In this document: one piece after another, positions 1 to 10,671 of the stretch
Numbering within the stretch: position 1 is the stretch's first letter
Layout: each line of letters opens with the position of its first letter
Translations under genes and position numbers: made by a program
Assembly: GCA_030323885.1 (NCBI GenBank)
Contig: CM059191.1
Location: 102,472,292 to 102,536,291 of the forward strand
Direction of reading: 5' to 3'
Source of the DNA: Branchipolynoe longqiensis
Lineage: Eukaryota > Annelida > Polychaeta > Phyllodocida > Polynoidae
Length of the DNA: 64,000 nucleotides
Notes under the pieces: model-generated
The model's input: only the letters and a program-made list of their open reading frames with translations
Database searches by the model: none
Told to the model about the DNA's origin: nothing

Positions 1-528
1 AGTGATCGACCTGGTGAGCGAACTAGTCTGCGACTAGGCAGGCACCCTTCGGTTTCATACTTGTCCCTCCAGCTGCTGCTGCCATCGCCCTGCATCTGCC
101 CAACCCCTATAATAATTATCCATCAGCACAAACCCGTCCATTTTTACTCGTACACTATATTATGTCATGTATAATGCATTATGCGAGTAGAAAGGCGCGG
201 AAGGGAATTAACCCCTCTTGATTATTATTATGTGCTAATTATTGTTAATATTACACTATATACTGTACTGCCTCCTCCATCTCGCGACTGGTGGCGCCAC
301 CCCCAGCTGCGTCCAGTACCTGCCTACCCTGAATACATCACTCGCATCGGGGATTTTTTTCCTTTTATTGTTAGGCTGATATTCCTAGCCAGAGAATATA
401 TAATTGAGTTCTCATTGAAATATTGATCTTTCAGCGGAAACGCGGAAACATGATAAGGTCAGGTTTAATTGCCATCTGTTTGATGAAGGCAACCTTCCGA
501 ACTGTGTTTCCTTTGTTCTTCAGCCCAA
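1..528. other. No gene recognised; dispersed-repeat similarity
   Basis: No coding or RNA gene is recognisable. The segment around 160-340 (an ATTATTATTATG-type AT run followed by GGTGGCGCCA and a pyrimidine-rich stretch) resembles 57710-57860 in order of motifs, so it is probably an old dispersed repeat. Short open frames here have no recognisable motif. Confidence 0.4.
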
Positions 529-1020
529 GCCGGAGTTGCGGTTTCCGAGGCACACCAGTTTGCCAGGGACACATCCATTCAAATGCATTGTCAACGGCCG
601 TGAGCAAATCTTCATACAGAAAAAGTCAAATATCTCTCAAATTACACCACCTAGAAACAAATCGCTTGGTACACATATAGAAAACATCTTTACCATAAAG
701 ATTATATTAAATTTATAAGTATAAGGTTAGGGTTCTTGATTTGTATTAATTTTGAATAAAACTAATGTTTTGCACTGTGCGTACCATCAAACTCAAGGCA
801 TTGTCAATGGCCGTGAGTAATCTTCATACAGAAAATGTGAAATATCTCTAAAATGACACCACCTAGAAACAAATCGCTTGGTACACATATAGAAAACATG
901 TTTACCAAAAACATTATATTAAATTTATAAGGTTAGTGACGATGCTGTTCGATTTTGATGCATGCGCGCAAGTGATGTGTCCCTGGCAAACTGGTGTGCA
1001 TCGGAAACCGCAACACCGGC
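529..1020. mobile_element. TIR element carrying two tandem ~205-bp units
   Basis: The ends form inverted repeats of roughly 45 bp. The left arm starts GCCGGAGTTGCGGTTTCCG and continues to about 575. The right arm, 974-1020, is its reverse complement with a few mismatches. Between the arms lie two tandem copies of a ~205-bp unit containing CTTCATACAGAAAA, ACACATATAGAAAACAT and ATTATATTAAATTTATA. The same unit recurs at 47240-47660 inside an element with different ends, and a fragment lies near 14845-14945. No transposase frame is present, so this is a non-autonomous, MITE-like element. Confidence 0.75.
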
Positions 1021-1151
1021 ATGTTTCCATACGCTGATTTGGGGGATTGGGAAGAAGGAAAATGTGGTCATGTGAGATTCTGATTCTACAAGCGGAGGAA
1101 TATGTGGGGAACTGGCGGTGTGTGATGGTGGTGGTTGTGAGGGGCGTGAGG

Positions 1152-1484
1152 TTGTTTGTTTGTTGTTGTTTTACGTCCTAGCAACATCCAAGCTCATATC
1201 AGGACGGGTATCAACTTGTGACAGTGCACAATCATAGTGACTTTATAGTGCTGCCCCACTGGGAGACCGGAACCATGACCTGATAGCCCACTCAGTCACA
1301 TTATCCTGACACTGAGCCATCCAGTCCTTGCCCTATCCTAATAATGCCAAGTGCCTGGCTAGGAAGCAACAAGTATCAATTTTTAAGTCATTGGTTTGAC
1401 TCGACCAGTGTTCGAACCCACGATCCCACGGTCTACCAACACGGGAGACAAACACTCTAACTCATTCGGCCAGCCCGTCTGGTT
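1152..1484 (-). mobile_element. SINE-1 copy with perfect 12-bp TSD
   Basis: A tRNA-derived SINE in minus orientation. Its A-rich tail (CAACAACAAACAAAC on the minus strand) lies at the left and its tRNA-like head at the right (about 1400-1484). The insertion is bracketed by the perfect direct repeat AGGGGCGTGAGG at 1140-1151 and 1485-1496, which fixes both ends and shows LINE-type retroposition. At 333 bp it is close to full length. Related copies occur at 9425, 11868, 20435, 31345, 48799, 50964, 57948 and 59404-60391. Confidence 0.93.
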
Positions 1485-1525
1485 AGGGGCGTGAGGAGTG
1501 TGAGCCAGCCACATGCACAACCACC

Positions 1526-1664
1526 TGTAAAGAATGACTGAACCCGTTGAGTTGCATAGTAGAACTGCCTTTATTATCAGGCCTCACTGCCCACCCGACC
1601 TCTCATGACCTCTCGTGACCCGAGATCCCATGCCTCTATACGCACGGCGCCTGTATACATAACA
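1526..1664 (-). repeat. 3' LTR of the Gypsy-like element
   Basis: 139 bp, beginning TG and ending CA on either strand. It aligns along its whole length with 5937-6085. The partner is 10 bp longer because of a short local duplication near CTCTCATGACC. The plus strand contains TGCCTTTATTATC, so the minus strand carries AATAAAGGCA, a usable polyadenylation signal. Confidence 0.92.
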
Positions 1665-1675
1665 TCTTCCTTTTT
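1665..1675 (-). other. Polypurine tract
   Basis: On the minus strand the bases directly before the 3' LTR read AAAAAGGAAGA and abut TGTTATG of the LTR. This is the expected position and composition of the plus-strand primer of an LTR retrotransposon. Confidence 0.8.
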
Positions 1676-2229
1676 ATTGCAAAGGAGGTTTTTTCTTTAC
1701 AACATATTCTTTTCGTATCAATCAATGGTTGTTTGGTTTGTCCACGGCAACAGTGCTCATGACTAATCTCTTTATCGTGTCTCTTATTTATTATTCTATC
1801 AGTTCATCTTAGATCAACTTAATTCTACACACACAAGTATTATATCAAATGGTCATTATGACAATGTCGGTGGCTGAATCTTATCTTTATGTCTCTATCT
1901 GAATACTGTATTCTTATCTTTTCTGACTTCAACTTTTTTTAAATTTCACATCGTAGGACAATTCCTTTCAGTCTATTATCTAGTCATACTATGTATCACT
2001 TTTATTAACATTAACATCAACATGAAATCTTATTACTAACAATATATAAACAAACATTACCTTGTGCATGTTTGTATGTCTGTTGCTGTAATTTTGTTTT
2101 GATTTCACAATCTCATTACAGGGCGTGTTATTCTACCATACCTTGTTTTGTACTCATCATTTTTTTGTTTTCTTTCACTATAAATTTTGTTTTGATCGTG
2201 ATGTTTTTGTTTTTGTGCTATGTTTTGGC

Positions 2230-3172
2230 ATTTGTATATGAATCTTCGATTTCTTCGGATGATGTGCTCTGCATTGTTCCTGATCTCGTAATCTCTGGGT
2301 CTTGGTCCGTCTGTACTTGTAATCTGTCCAGATGCCCATTTGTCTTTGTGATCCAGATATCTTACCTTAGATTAGGATGTTCTGTACCCGGTCTTTTGTC
2401 AAAATAAAACTTTTGCTTTGCTTTGCCTATAATAATTTGTTGTTTTTTAGATGACTGGAGTTTGGATTTTAGATTTGCTGCAACAGTGGGTATTTTGGAT
2501 CTTAACGTTCCCGACATTAGCATTTGCGCTGGTGAAGCGTTCATGGATTGGATCTTGGTATTTCTTATGTTTATTAGTGTAATGTGTATGTCCCTGTTGT
2601 CCATTACACCTTTTTTCATCATTTGCTTCACTGTTTGGATGGTGCACCCTACTTGGCCATTACTTTGGGCGTTCATGGGATTTGAGTATACTCGTTCAAA
2701 TCCATATTCAGTACTGAACTTACGATAGTCTTTCACTCTGAAATTGGGGCCCATTGTCAGAAACAACTATTTTGGGTATCCCATGCCTAGCAAATGTTTC
2801 TTTCATGCCTTTGATTGTTGATGGACTAGACGTTTATTTTAATTCAAAGACTTTGGGGTATTTACTATAATAATCAATTATAATAATATAATTCTTGTTA
2901 TTGAAGTGAAATAAGTCTGCACCCAAGTTTTCAAAGGGCATTTCTGGTACCGAATGACTCATTAATGGCTCCGTGTGTGGTTTGTTCCGGAAGCACTGAC
3001 ATGTTTGACACCAAGATATCTTATCTTCGACCTGGCTGCTCAAACCCGGCCAAAATACATTGTCTCTGGCTAATTGTTTTGACTTTACAATTCCCATGTG
3101 AGACTCATGGATTTTTTCAATAATGTTTGGTTGTAATGACTTAGGTATAATTATCCTGTTATCTTTCATCAA
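2230..3172 (-). pseudogene. Integrase remnant (Gypsy-like element)
   Basis: The N-terminal part (3172-2834) has the zinc-binding H2C2 layout: HESH, then WCQTC about 30 residues later. The start of the catalytic core follows, with D in GADLFHF and the IIIIDYYSKYPKV strand. The second part (2766-2362) holds YGFERVYSNP and SNGQV. The first part of the C-terminal domain can be followed to about 2230 as an RRNRR-like motif. The expected second catalytic Asp before GPNF reads Met, and the catalytic Glu after SNGQV is Gly (GQVGCTIQT). Together with the frame breaks this makes the protein inactive. Confidence 0.88.
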
Positions 3173-3449
3173 TATTTTACCTTGTGTGGTTATTTCATGT
3201 CTCTAAGTGAAAAAAGGGTTCACCTGATCTATTACTTGATGCAAATGTTCTGGCCAACCTGATTTGGTGAGTCTGGTGATTTCTTGTAGAGTTTCGTCTT
3301 TTTTCGTTTGTACTGCAATATCGTCTGTGTATTCAGGCGCTATGTCTATTTCAGCTATTGATATGTCTCTGTCAAACAGGTTTCTTGGCGAAGTGTTGCT
3401 AGTATGGGCCCTGGATAACGTATCTGCAAATATAGATTGGTACCTTTAA

Positions 3450-4723
3450 CATATATCACTTTGATATCATAATTTTGGAGTTGCATTCTCATGTGTTGCA
3501 TCCTGGAATCAAATCATGTAATGGCTTAGACATAATTGAGATTAAGGGTTTATGATCAGTTTGATTGTGATCTCTTTCCCATATATATATTCGTGAAAAT
3601 GCTTACATCCGAAACACATAGCGAGGAGCTCCTTCTCTATTACAGCATAGTTGCTCTGAGTTTTATCCAATGCCTTCGATGCCATTGCTATGAGTAAGTG
3701 GTTTTGGAACAAAGTGGCGCCCAGGCCTGATTGTGACGCATCAACTTGCAGTGTTATTGGTTCTTTAACATTGTAATATCAGAGAACGGGGGCCTGTACT
3801 AATAATGACTTTAACTTTTTGAATGCGTGTGCCTGTGGTTCTTGCGAGTGCCATGCTACTTCTTTTTGAAGGACGACTACTCTAAGAGGCTTAGTGATCT
3901 CTGACAGCTTGGGAATGAACTTGCTCACGTACCTGACCATTCCCAAGAAGCTTTGCAGTGCTGTCTTATCTGATGGTGCTTCCATGTCTACAATAGCCTG
4001 CACTATATCCTGGGTTGGTTTTAACTCATCGGCAGTTAATAGATGACCAACGTATTTAACCTCAGATTTCCATATTTTAGACTTGCTTGGGTTCAAATTT
4101 AGATTAATTTCTCACGCTCTGCTCAACACAGCCTCTAGTCTCGTGTTGTGTTCATTTATGGTGCTCCTGTAAATCAAAATGTCATCAGAAACTATTTGCA
4201 CCCCTTCTAGATCTCTTAGTAGTTCATTCAATATGCTGGTTAAATAACTCGCCGGCAGTCTTTATACCAAACGGTGACCTCGTGAAACGGTACCTACCCC
4301 ATGGGGTGTTGAATGTGCATAGCTAGCCATGTCTAGTTGAATTTGCCAGTAGCCCGAGTTTGCATCCAAAACTGAGAAGTACTGAGCGTTATGTATGTTA
4401 GCGACTACTTCCTCCACAGTGCGAATCGGGTATGGCCCTCTCAGAATAGCCTTATTTAACTTTGTTGGATTGAGGCAAATTCTAACTTTTCCAGCTTTTC
4501 TCACTATTGTAATTGAATTAACCCATGGAGTAGGCTCTGTTAGGCGTACAATTACTCCTAACCTTAACATCCTTTCAAGCTCAGCTTTTACATCGTCTAC
4601 TATGGCATGCGGTATGTGCCTTGGTGGGTCTACTACAGGGTTCACATTCTTGACAATATATATTTGTGCATCTACTTTGATTACTCCTAGCCCTTCAAAT
4701 ACATCTTTAAAGTTATTTGCCAT
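3450..4723 (-). pseudogene. Reverse transcriptase / RNase H remnant (Gypsy-like element)
   Basis: The RT N-terminal half is at 4723-4262, with the finger region ending in VRICLNPTKLNKAI and motif A LDANSGYWQIQL. Motif C reads SDDILIY near 4190 on the minus strand, in another frame. The thumb/connection is at 4096-3779, with KYVGHLL and FLGMVRYVSKFIP. The RNase H follows between about 3770 and 3540, with VDASQSGLGA and IEKELLA holding the Asp and Glu. Several frame changes separate these blocks. The set of motifs is typical of Ty3/Gypsy Pol. Confidence 0.9.
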
Positions 4724-4885
4724 TTTTTAGCAGAGGCAGCAGCATCAGTGCCAACTGTTGGTTCATTCAGTTCATCTATGCATGCCACAAGTTATAGCAG
4801 TATGCAGGCTTGTCTTCTTAATATAGGGCTGCCAGTCATGGTTACTTGAAACTTGATGTCCCGTCAGCGCACCTTGATTACTGCT

Positions 4886-5904
4886 TCGCCATCAGGTGTC
4901 AACCTCTGTCTGGTGATCGTGATGAGCATGCATCTTGATATTTATGAACTTTTCAAACACTTGGCGTGGAATGAGGTTCGCCTCAGCCCCAGTGTCTACC
5001 TTGAATTTAACTTTGTACGGCCCAATGGTTACATCGGTAAACCATGATTCTGTGTCCTCCACATTGTCACTCATCACCACCCCCACAAATAAGTTGTACG
5101 ATGCCTCGTCGGCTGATACATGACTCTCTCTGTCATCATATGTGTTGTTTGGATCTATGTTGACCTCATTCACTGATGTTGCTTTGTTCGTCTGTGACCA
5201 ATACACTTTCACAAAGTATCCAATTTTGTTACAACCGGCACACTCCTTCACCTTCGCTTGGTAATGTCCATGTATGTGTGAAGAATAACTGCACCAATTG
5301 CACTGTGTCTTGTTCGTGTTTGTTTTGGTTATTCCAAACAGGGGGCATTTCCATGCTGAGGGCCATGTCTGTTGTGGTGACCGCTGGTTGGCGGTTGCCA
5401 ATATGGCATCGACATTCTGTTTGCCGGTATTTCCTGTGCTCGGTGTTGGCATGAGGTGGCTGAAGTATACTCGCTTAGCCTACACATGTCGATGCATTTT
5501 TCAAGAGACAAATTTTTTGTTTGCAGTAATTTGTCATGCAGTACATTACTCTTCACACCACATACCAGCCGGTCACGCAATACTGGTGAATTCTGGTTCT
5601 AAGAGTGACACTTGTACCATATCACAGTAATGTTATCCTGTCCCTCACAGTATTCTCTGAAGGCGTTAATCAACGGTCCTATTCGGTCTCTCTCTGATGG
5701 GTCAATTTCCATAGTCCGGTGAACTTTCTGCGCCTCGGTGCCCGCTACATGAAGAAAAATAGCACATTATATTTTCTCCGTTTTGTTTGCGGCACCTGTT
5801 GCGACCGTATATATTTTGTATGATTGTATCCATGTTCGCCAATTTGTCCCAATGTCGTCCTCTAAGTTCAATGGTGCCGGCGCTTTTAAGCCTGTGAGTG
5901 CCAT
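4886..5904 (-). pseudogene. Gag and protease remnant (Gypsy-like element)
   Basis: The likely gag start is the ATG at 5904 (MALTGLKAPAPLNLE, then WRTWIQSYKIY). Gag continues in changing frames (IDPSE and GPLINAFREYCEG near 5700-5630; DRLVCGVKSNVL at 5575-5540). The zinc-knuckle region near 5290-5215 is decayed: one knuckle reads CAGCNKIGYFVKVY, with the expected His and last Cys both Tyr. The aspartic protease core follows at about 4996 with KVDTGAEANLIP, in which the catalytic DTG is preserved. Confidence 0.87.
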
Positions 5905-5918
5905 TTCTTCTCGGTTCG

Positions 5919-5936
5919 TCTCCTCGTCTGACACCA
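5919..5936 (-). other. Primer-binding site, tRNA-Leu-like
   Basis: Directly inside the 5' LTR the minus strand reads TGGTGTCAGA followed by CGAGGAGA. The first ten bases match the complement of the 3' end (CTGACACCA) of metazoan tRNA-Leu species. Contact with the LTR edge at 5937 is exact. Confidence 0.75.
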
Positions 5937-6085
5937 TGTAAAGAATGACTGAACTCATTGAGTTGCATAGTAGAACTGCCTTTATTATCCGGCCTCACTG
6001 CCCAGCCGACCTCTCATGACCTCTGGTGGCCTCTCATGACCCGAGACCCCATGCCTCTATACGTACAACACCTGTATACATAACA
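5937..6085 (-). repeat. 5' LTR of the Gypsy-like element
   Basis: 149 bp, the partner of 1526-1664. The two LTRs differ at scattered single bases and by a 10-bp duplication, which points to an insertion old enough to have accumulated several substitutions. An LTR of about 140 bp is short for this superfamily. Confidence 0.92.
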
Positions 6086-6097
6086 CCCACCTCCATG

Positions 6098-6225
6098 ACA
6101 TGTAGCGCTCCTCTCCCACTCCCCACCCACACACCCATCCACCCCCATCCCCACCCCGCACCCCCACCCCCCACCCACCCCCACCCCCACCCCCATCCAC
6201 GCCCCACCCCACCCCCATCCACACG
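6098..6225. repeat. C-rich low-complexity tract
   Basis: Irregular repeats of CACCC and CCCCATCC on the plus strand. Open frames in this tract (Pro/His/Thr or Gly/Val/Trp) are by-products of composition. Confidence 0.85.
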
Positions 6226-6483
6226 TGGCGACAAATGACAGCCCCAGTAATTGGTAATTAGAGCGTCCCCCACATTCTTACATGGCTCCATCCACCACCC
6301 GCCCTGTCATCCATCAGACGACGCTGAGCGATCTGCAGCAACCCATCATCCCTCGCCATACAATCTTTTCTCTCCTTTCTTTTGTTGGTAAATTAATTTG
6401 ATTTAGATATAATTTCCCAGTGTTGTACCACTGGTCTTCCGGTTGTATGTGTTAGAGATATTTTCACAAAGTGGGTACATGGT
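6226..6483. other. Spacer without recognised feature
   Basis: Short unique-looking sequence between the C-rich tract and the 60-bp satellite. No gene or repeat boundary is recognised. Confidence 0.4.
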
Positions 6484-8022
6484 TTATAGATTTGTCACAT
6501 TGTTGGCTTTGCGGTTCATTCGAAGGCATGGGTGGGAAATGTGGTCAGGGATTGATCGCAATGTTGGCTTTGCGCTTCATTCGAAGGTGTCGGTGGGACT
6601 GTGGTCAGGGATTGGTCGCAATGTTGGCTTTGCGCTTCATTCGAAGGCATTGGTGGGAATGTGGTCAAGGATTGGTCACAATGTTGGCTTTGCGCTTCAT
6701 TCGAAGGCATGGGTGGGAATGTCATCAGGGATTCGTCGCAATGTTGGCTTTGCGCTTTATTCGAAGGAGTGGGTGGGAATGTGGTCAGGGATTGGTCACA
6801 ATGTTGGCTTTGCGCTTCATTCGAAAGCATTGGTGGGAATGTGGTCAGGGATTGGTCATAATGTTGGCTTTGCGCTTTATTCGAAGGAGTGGGTGGGAAT
6901 GTGGTCAGGGATTGGTCGCAATGTTGGCTTTGTGCTTCATTCGAAGGCATTGGTGGGAATGTGGTCAGGGATTGGTCACAATGTTGGCTTTGTGCTTCAT
7001 TCGAAGGCATGGGTGGGAATGTCGTCAGGGATTCGTCGCAATGTTGGCTTTGCGCTTTATTCGAAGGAGTGGGTGGGAATGTGTTCAGGGATTAGTCACA
7101 ATGCTGGCTTTGCGCTTCATTCGAAGGCATTGGTGGGAATGTGGTCAGGGATTGGTCACAATGTTGGTTTGCGCTTTATTCGAAGGAGTGGGTGGGAATG
7201 TGGTCAGGGATTGGTCACAATGTTGGCTTTGCGCTTCATTCGAAGGCATTGGTGGGAATGTGGTCAGGGATTGGTCACAATGTTGGCTTTGTGTTTCATT
7301 CAAAGGCGTGGGTGGGAATGTGGTCAGGGATTGGTCACAATGTTGGCTTTGTGCTTCATTCGAAGGCATGGGTGGGAATGTCGTCAGGGATTCGTCCCAA
7401 TGTTGGCTTTGCGCTTTATTCGAAGGAGTGGGTGGGAATGTGGTCAGGGATTGGTCACAATGTTGGCTTTGCGCTTCATTCGAAGGCATGGGTGGGAATG
7501 TCGTCAGGGATTCGTCCCAATGTTGGCTTTGCGCTTTATTCGAAGGAGTGGGTGGGAATGTGGTCAGGGATTGGTCACAATGTTGGCTTTGTGCTTCATT
7601 CGAAGGCATGTGTGGGAATGTCGTCAGGGATTCGTCGCAATGTTGGCTTTGTGCTTTATTCGAAGGAGTGGGTGGGAATGTGGTCAGGGATTGGTCACAA
7701 TGTTGGCTTTGTGCTTCATTCGAAGGCATTGGTGGGAATGTGGTCAGGGATTGGTCACAATGTTGGCTTTGTGCTTAATTTGAAGGCGTCGGTGGGAATG
7801 TGGTCAGGGATTGATCACAATGTTGGCTTTGCGCTTCATTCGAAGGCGTCGGTGGGAATGTGGTCAGGGATTGGTCGTAATGTTGGCTTTGTGCTTCATT
7901 CGAAGGCGTGGGTGGGAAATGTGGTCAGGGATCGGTCACAATGTTGGCTTTGCGCTTCATTCGAAGGCATGGGTAGAAATGTGGTCAGGGATTGGTCGCA
8001 ATGTTGGCTTTGCGGTAAATTC
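6484..8022. repeat. 60-bp satellite, about 25 units, partly dimerised
   Basis: About 25 tandem units of 60 bp containing AATGTTGGCTTTGCGCTTCA, TTCGAAGGCATGGGTGGGAA and TGTGGTCAGGGATTGGTCAC. Two main variants exist: one with GGTCAGGGATTGGTCACA, one with CGTCAGGGATTCGTC followed by a TTTATTCGAAGGAGTG unit end. From 7321 to 7680 they alternate strictly as three 120-bp dimers. One unit near 7165 has lost a base, and units near 6535 and 7915 have an extra A. Long open frames on both strands arise because 60 is divisible by three and the unit has no stop. Changes of frame at the indels argue against protein coding. Confidence 0.96.
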
Positions 8023-8405
8023 GCAGGGAATGACTCATCCCCTTCCCAACCACCCCCCGCTCTGAGTGAGTCACTTGTAGATGGGCAGTTTCCCCATCCA
8101 CCTGTGTCGCAGTAGCGGGCTTTCACACCCAGTGCCGCTGTATATATGCTGACCTGCCGATAACTATCAGCACTTCTCAGTGAGCCAGCAAGCCCTCCAC
8201 CCTGCAGTTCAATTTCTTTCCCACCCACCCAAATATACTGCACCGTGTACCTATAGGACAGGCCCAGAATCTTCTATCCACATACTTTTGTAATAAGTAT
8301 TTCTGTTAATTCCGCTTTATTGTTGAGTCGCTCCTTATTGAATCAAGCATCAGTTAACGGCTGTCACTCAGTGTTATGTGTGTGTATAAAGTCCACGGCT
8401 CGGAT
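8023..8405. other. No gene recognised
   Basis: Region between the 60-bp satellite and an LTR-like repeat. Nothing with coding or RNA-gene character is seen. Confidence 0.4.
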
Positions 8406-8843
8406 CTGTGGTTGTGTAGGCAGGCTATGGTGAAATCAATAAAGGCAAAAAGAGAAAGGAAGAGTATAAAGAGTGAAAGAAGAGAGAGAGCCAAGCCCTC
8501 AGGTTTATTATTTATTTGGTACATGGATCCAGTATAGTATCGCCAGACCACATTCTCCCAATGAGAATCAAGCATCTACAGCTCTACCAATGAGAAACAA
8601 GCATTTCACTTCCCCATGGTTACAGTGATCTGCCCATCACCACCACGTGGTGTGGCTCCCTTGGTCACCACCTGCCCTGAGCTGAGTGTGTGGTGATCCA
8701 TGACTAGCAGAGGGGGGAGCGGGTAGTGGGTAGATCTCTAAGTGCCCCTTACACACTATCTTACTAGCACCACAATGTCTATTTACCGATGAGTCAAGTA
8801 CCACCAGCAACTACATAAACACTTGTATGCACCTGGCCCTATA
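8406..8843 (-). repeat. LTR-like repeat L, copy 1
   Basis: The minus strand aligns with 60588-61042 and with 63650-64000. Shared blocks in order are GGGCCAGGTGCAT, ATTTATGTAGTTG, AGTGTGTAAGGGGCAC, CCATGTACCA, ATAATAAACC TGAGGG and a CTCTCTCTTC tract, ending CCTACACAACCACAG. A TATA-like box and AATAAA close together near one end suggest a solo LTR or similar promoter-bearing repeat. No flanking retrotransposon genes are seen, and the TSD is unclear. Confidence 0.6.
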
Positions 8844-8973
8844 TACCTTTTTCACAAATAGAACATTTGCATTCCCCCACCAATACATCATTATCGGAAT
8901 ATTTTACATGTGGTTGTCGGTCAACATGCTGTGTGTGGTTGTCCTGCAGCAAGCAATAAAGCTACCCCACCAG

Positions 8974-9113
8974 TGGGCCCGTATGCATGACGCAGTGTTA
9001 GCTTACACTCGGTGTGTTTGCGCTCCTTGCGTACTGAGTTTTCGCCGCTAACCTAGAAATCCCTGGCAAAACCAGTTTTGGCTCGCAAACACTGTGTCAT
9101 GCATACGGGCCCA
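8974..9113. mobile_element. Short TIR element, GGGCCCGTAT-end family
   Basis: A 140-bp unit. The left end TGGGCCCGTATGCATGAC and the right end GTCATGCATACGGGCCCA are inverted repeats. Further inside, the left arm reads GTGTTAGCTTACACTCGG, the same sequence as the arm of the perfect hairpin at 43193-43331, but here the arms have diverged in the middle. Related end grammar occurs at 51963-52945 and 61340-62064. Confidence 0.75.
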
Positions 9114-9167
9114 GCTGCTGGGCCCACAAATATCCTCAAACTAACTACTATTATATACATGTACATT

Positions 9168-9330
9168 GTAACAGTTCACACTCATGGGGACTTTATAGTG
9201 CTGCCGCACTGGGAGACCAGGCCGCCGGCATCATGACCCGATGTCCCATTCAATCACGTTATCCTAACACTGAGCTAACCAGTTCTTGCCCTATCCTAGT
9301 AATGCAGAGTGCCAGGCTAGCACTTTGTCA
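9168..9330 (-). mobile_element. SINE-1 fragment (body)
   Basis: Matches the SINE-1 body in minus orientation (ACTTTATAGTGCTGCC, GGGAGACCAGGCC, TTATCCTAACACTGAGC, GCCCTATCCTAGTAATGC). The head and tail are missing on this side. Confidence 0.85.
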
Positions 9331-9424
9331 CTTTCACACGTGGTGCCGCGCTTGTGTGAGGTGTGTTATGTTGGTTCGTCTTGCGTAGGATATTTACTCT
9401 CACTATATAACATAGAGGGGGGCA

Positions 9425-9505
9425 GGACGCGGTGGCCCAATCGGTAAAGCGTGTACTTCCCGTGCGGAAGGTTGGGAGTTCGATTCCCGGTCAAGTCAAA
9501 CTAAT
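9425..9505 (+). mobile_element. SINE-1 tRNA-like head
   Basis: A clean tRNA-like SINE head: A-box-like TGGCCCAATCGG at 9433-9444 and B-box GAGTTCGATTCCC at 9476-9488, an internal RNA polymerase III promoter. The body stops shortly after GTCAAACTAATGAC. It is not an intact tRNA gene because no closed acceptor stem is evident. Confidence 0.82.
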
Positions 9506-9589
9506 GACATAACAAGCCTCTCATATATGCAACCTTCAAACTCACGACACTTTGCCGCTTCCGGTGTATTCTATTTGTTGCAATAGTTT

Positions 9590-9650
9590 GTTTGTTATTT
9601 GTTGTTGTTTTACGTCCTAGCAACATCTAAGGTCATATCAGCTCGGATTT
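9590..9650 (-). mobile_element. SINE-1 3' end fragment
   Basis: GTTGTTGTTTTACGTCCTAG and AACATCTAAGGTCATATCAG are the reverse complement of the SINE-1 3' end with its A-rich tail. The remainder of the element is absent. Confidence 0.8.
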
Positions 9651-9976
9651 GTTGGAACACAAACTACACCATCTGGGTTCAGTATGGTGGCTCCTCCCTC
9701 CTCCAACTCGAGTGTCTCACACACTCTCGTGGTCTGCATTGATCTCCCAGGTGAGAACCCACATAGACAGGTAGGTGTGGATAGATTCTTGGCATCAGGG
9801 AGCCTAAGTGGTGTGATGTTTAGCCCACTAGCCCAGAATGCAAGAGGTTTGTGTTTGAATCCTGATCTAGATGCAATATTTCGCATTTACATATATACAC
9901 ACAACACTGGTGCTATGACCAGGATCTTGTACAAGCTGAATGGTTGTTGTACCTACCCTGTGTAAGTATATAAAGG
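9651..9976. other. No gene recognised
   Basis: Spacer between a SINE fragment and a TIR element. The overlapping open frames at 9638-9886 and 9684-9965 show no recognisable domain. The phrase AGGTAGG..GAGTCTA..GTGTGATG..TAG resembles 56780-56850, so part may be a dispersed repeat. Confidence 0.4.
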
Positions 9977-10671
9977 CCCTGTCACACTACGACGTAATGA
10001 CGTCAACATAGGGAGAACATGAAGAACGTTGAATTTCTCAGCGTAGTATGCAAATTTGGGCACAAGTTGAACGTGGATGCAGCGTAGTGGACGAGAGCGT
10101 CACGTCGGTAAAGCATAGTGATACCGTCATTCAACGAGAGAGGACAACGTCATTATGCTCACGGAACATTATGAACGTTATTCCATCGCCAGAAGAACAT
10201 TACGTGATGTTACATACGTAATGAGATGTTGAACGTACGTTGAATGTACGTTCTCCTGATATTCTCCTGACGTTCTCCTGACGTTCTCCTGATGTTCTGC
10301 TGACGTTCCCATTATGCCGCGTGGGCATTTCCACTCGGTTTAATGTGGGTCAACGTAGTGGAACGTAGTTGAATGTAGTGAGCAGCATTTGCCTAACATC
10401 CGTTTAACGTCATTGACGTTCGCTGAACGTGAACAGAACGTACGGTGAACGTAGACCCTTATGTTCGAGCTACGTCGACAATTTTGAACATGTCCAAAAC
10501 CTTGACGTAACTCGACGTAACATGATGTAACATGACGTAACATGACGTAACATGATGTCAGTCTAACGTCATTCTGATGTCATCAAAACATAATCCAACG
10601 TAGGTCAACGTAATGACGATAAATCACCACGTTATGCTCACGTTAGCTCGTTACGTCGTAGTGTGACAGGG
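9977..10671. mobile_element. Word-array TIR element F, copy a (ACGT type)
   Basis: The ends CCCTGTCACACTACGACGTA and TACGTCGTAGTGTGACAGGG are inverted repeats. The flanks are TATA-rich (GTATATAAAGG on the left, GGTATAAT on the right). The body is almost entirely made of words containing ACGT, such as AACGTAGTGG and GACGTTCTCC. An internal module of TCGAGC (10465-10470) followed 17 bp later by TTTTGAACATGTCCAAAA (10482-10499) is shared with copies b, c1 and c2. It aligns with 55741-56507 over most of its length. No transposase is encoded. Confidence 0.85.

Larger units (their letters stand above)
1526..6085 (-). mobile_element. Ty3/Gypsy-like LTR retrotransposon, full length but degenerate
   Basis: A 4.56-kb element on the minus strand with every structural part present: 5' LTR (5937-6085), primer-binding site (5919-5936), gag with protease, reverse transcriptase, RNase H, integrase, polypurine tract (1665-1675) and 3' LTR (1526-1664). 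The gene order RT-RNase H-integrase is that of Ty3/Gypsy elements. No envelope-like frame is seen after the integrase. All genes carry stops, frameshifts and lost catalytic residues, so the copy is dead. The flanks CCACC (1521-1525) and CCACC (6087-6091) look like a 5-bp TSD, but one base is offset on the right. Confidence 0.93.

Noticed and set aside
6443..8115. Long open frames of 164-446 codons on both strands in the 60-bp satellite
   Set aside because: The unit length is a multiple of three and lacks stops in most frames, so all frames look open. Single-base indels between units shift the frames, and no signal peptide, start context or domain is present.
9425..9505. Functional tRNA gene
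   Set aside because: A and B boxes are present, but no closed acceptor stem is evident, and the sequence continues into a SINE body in related copies.
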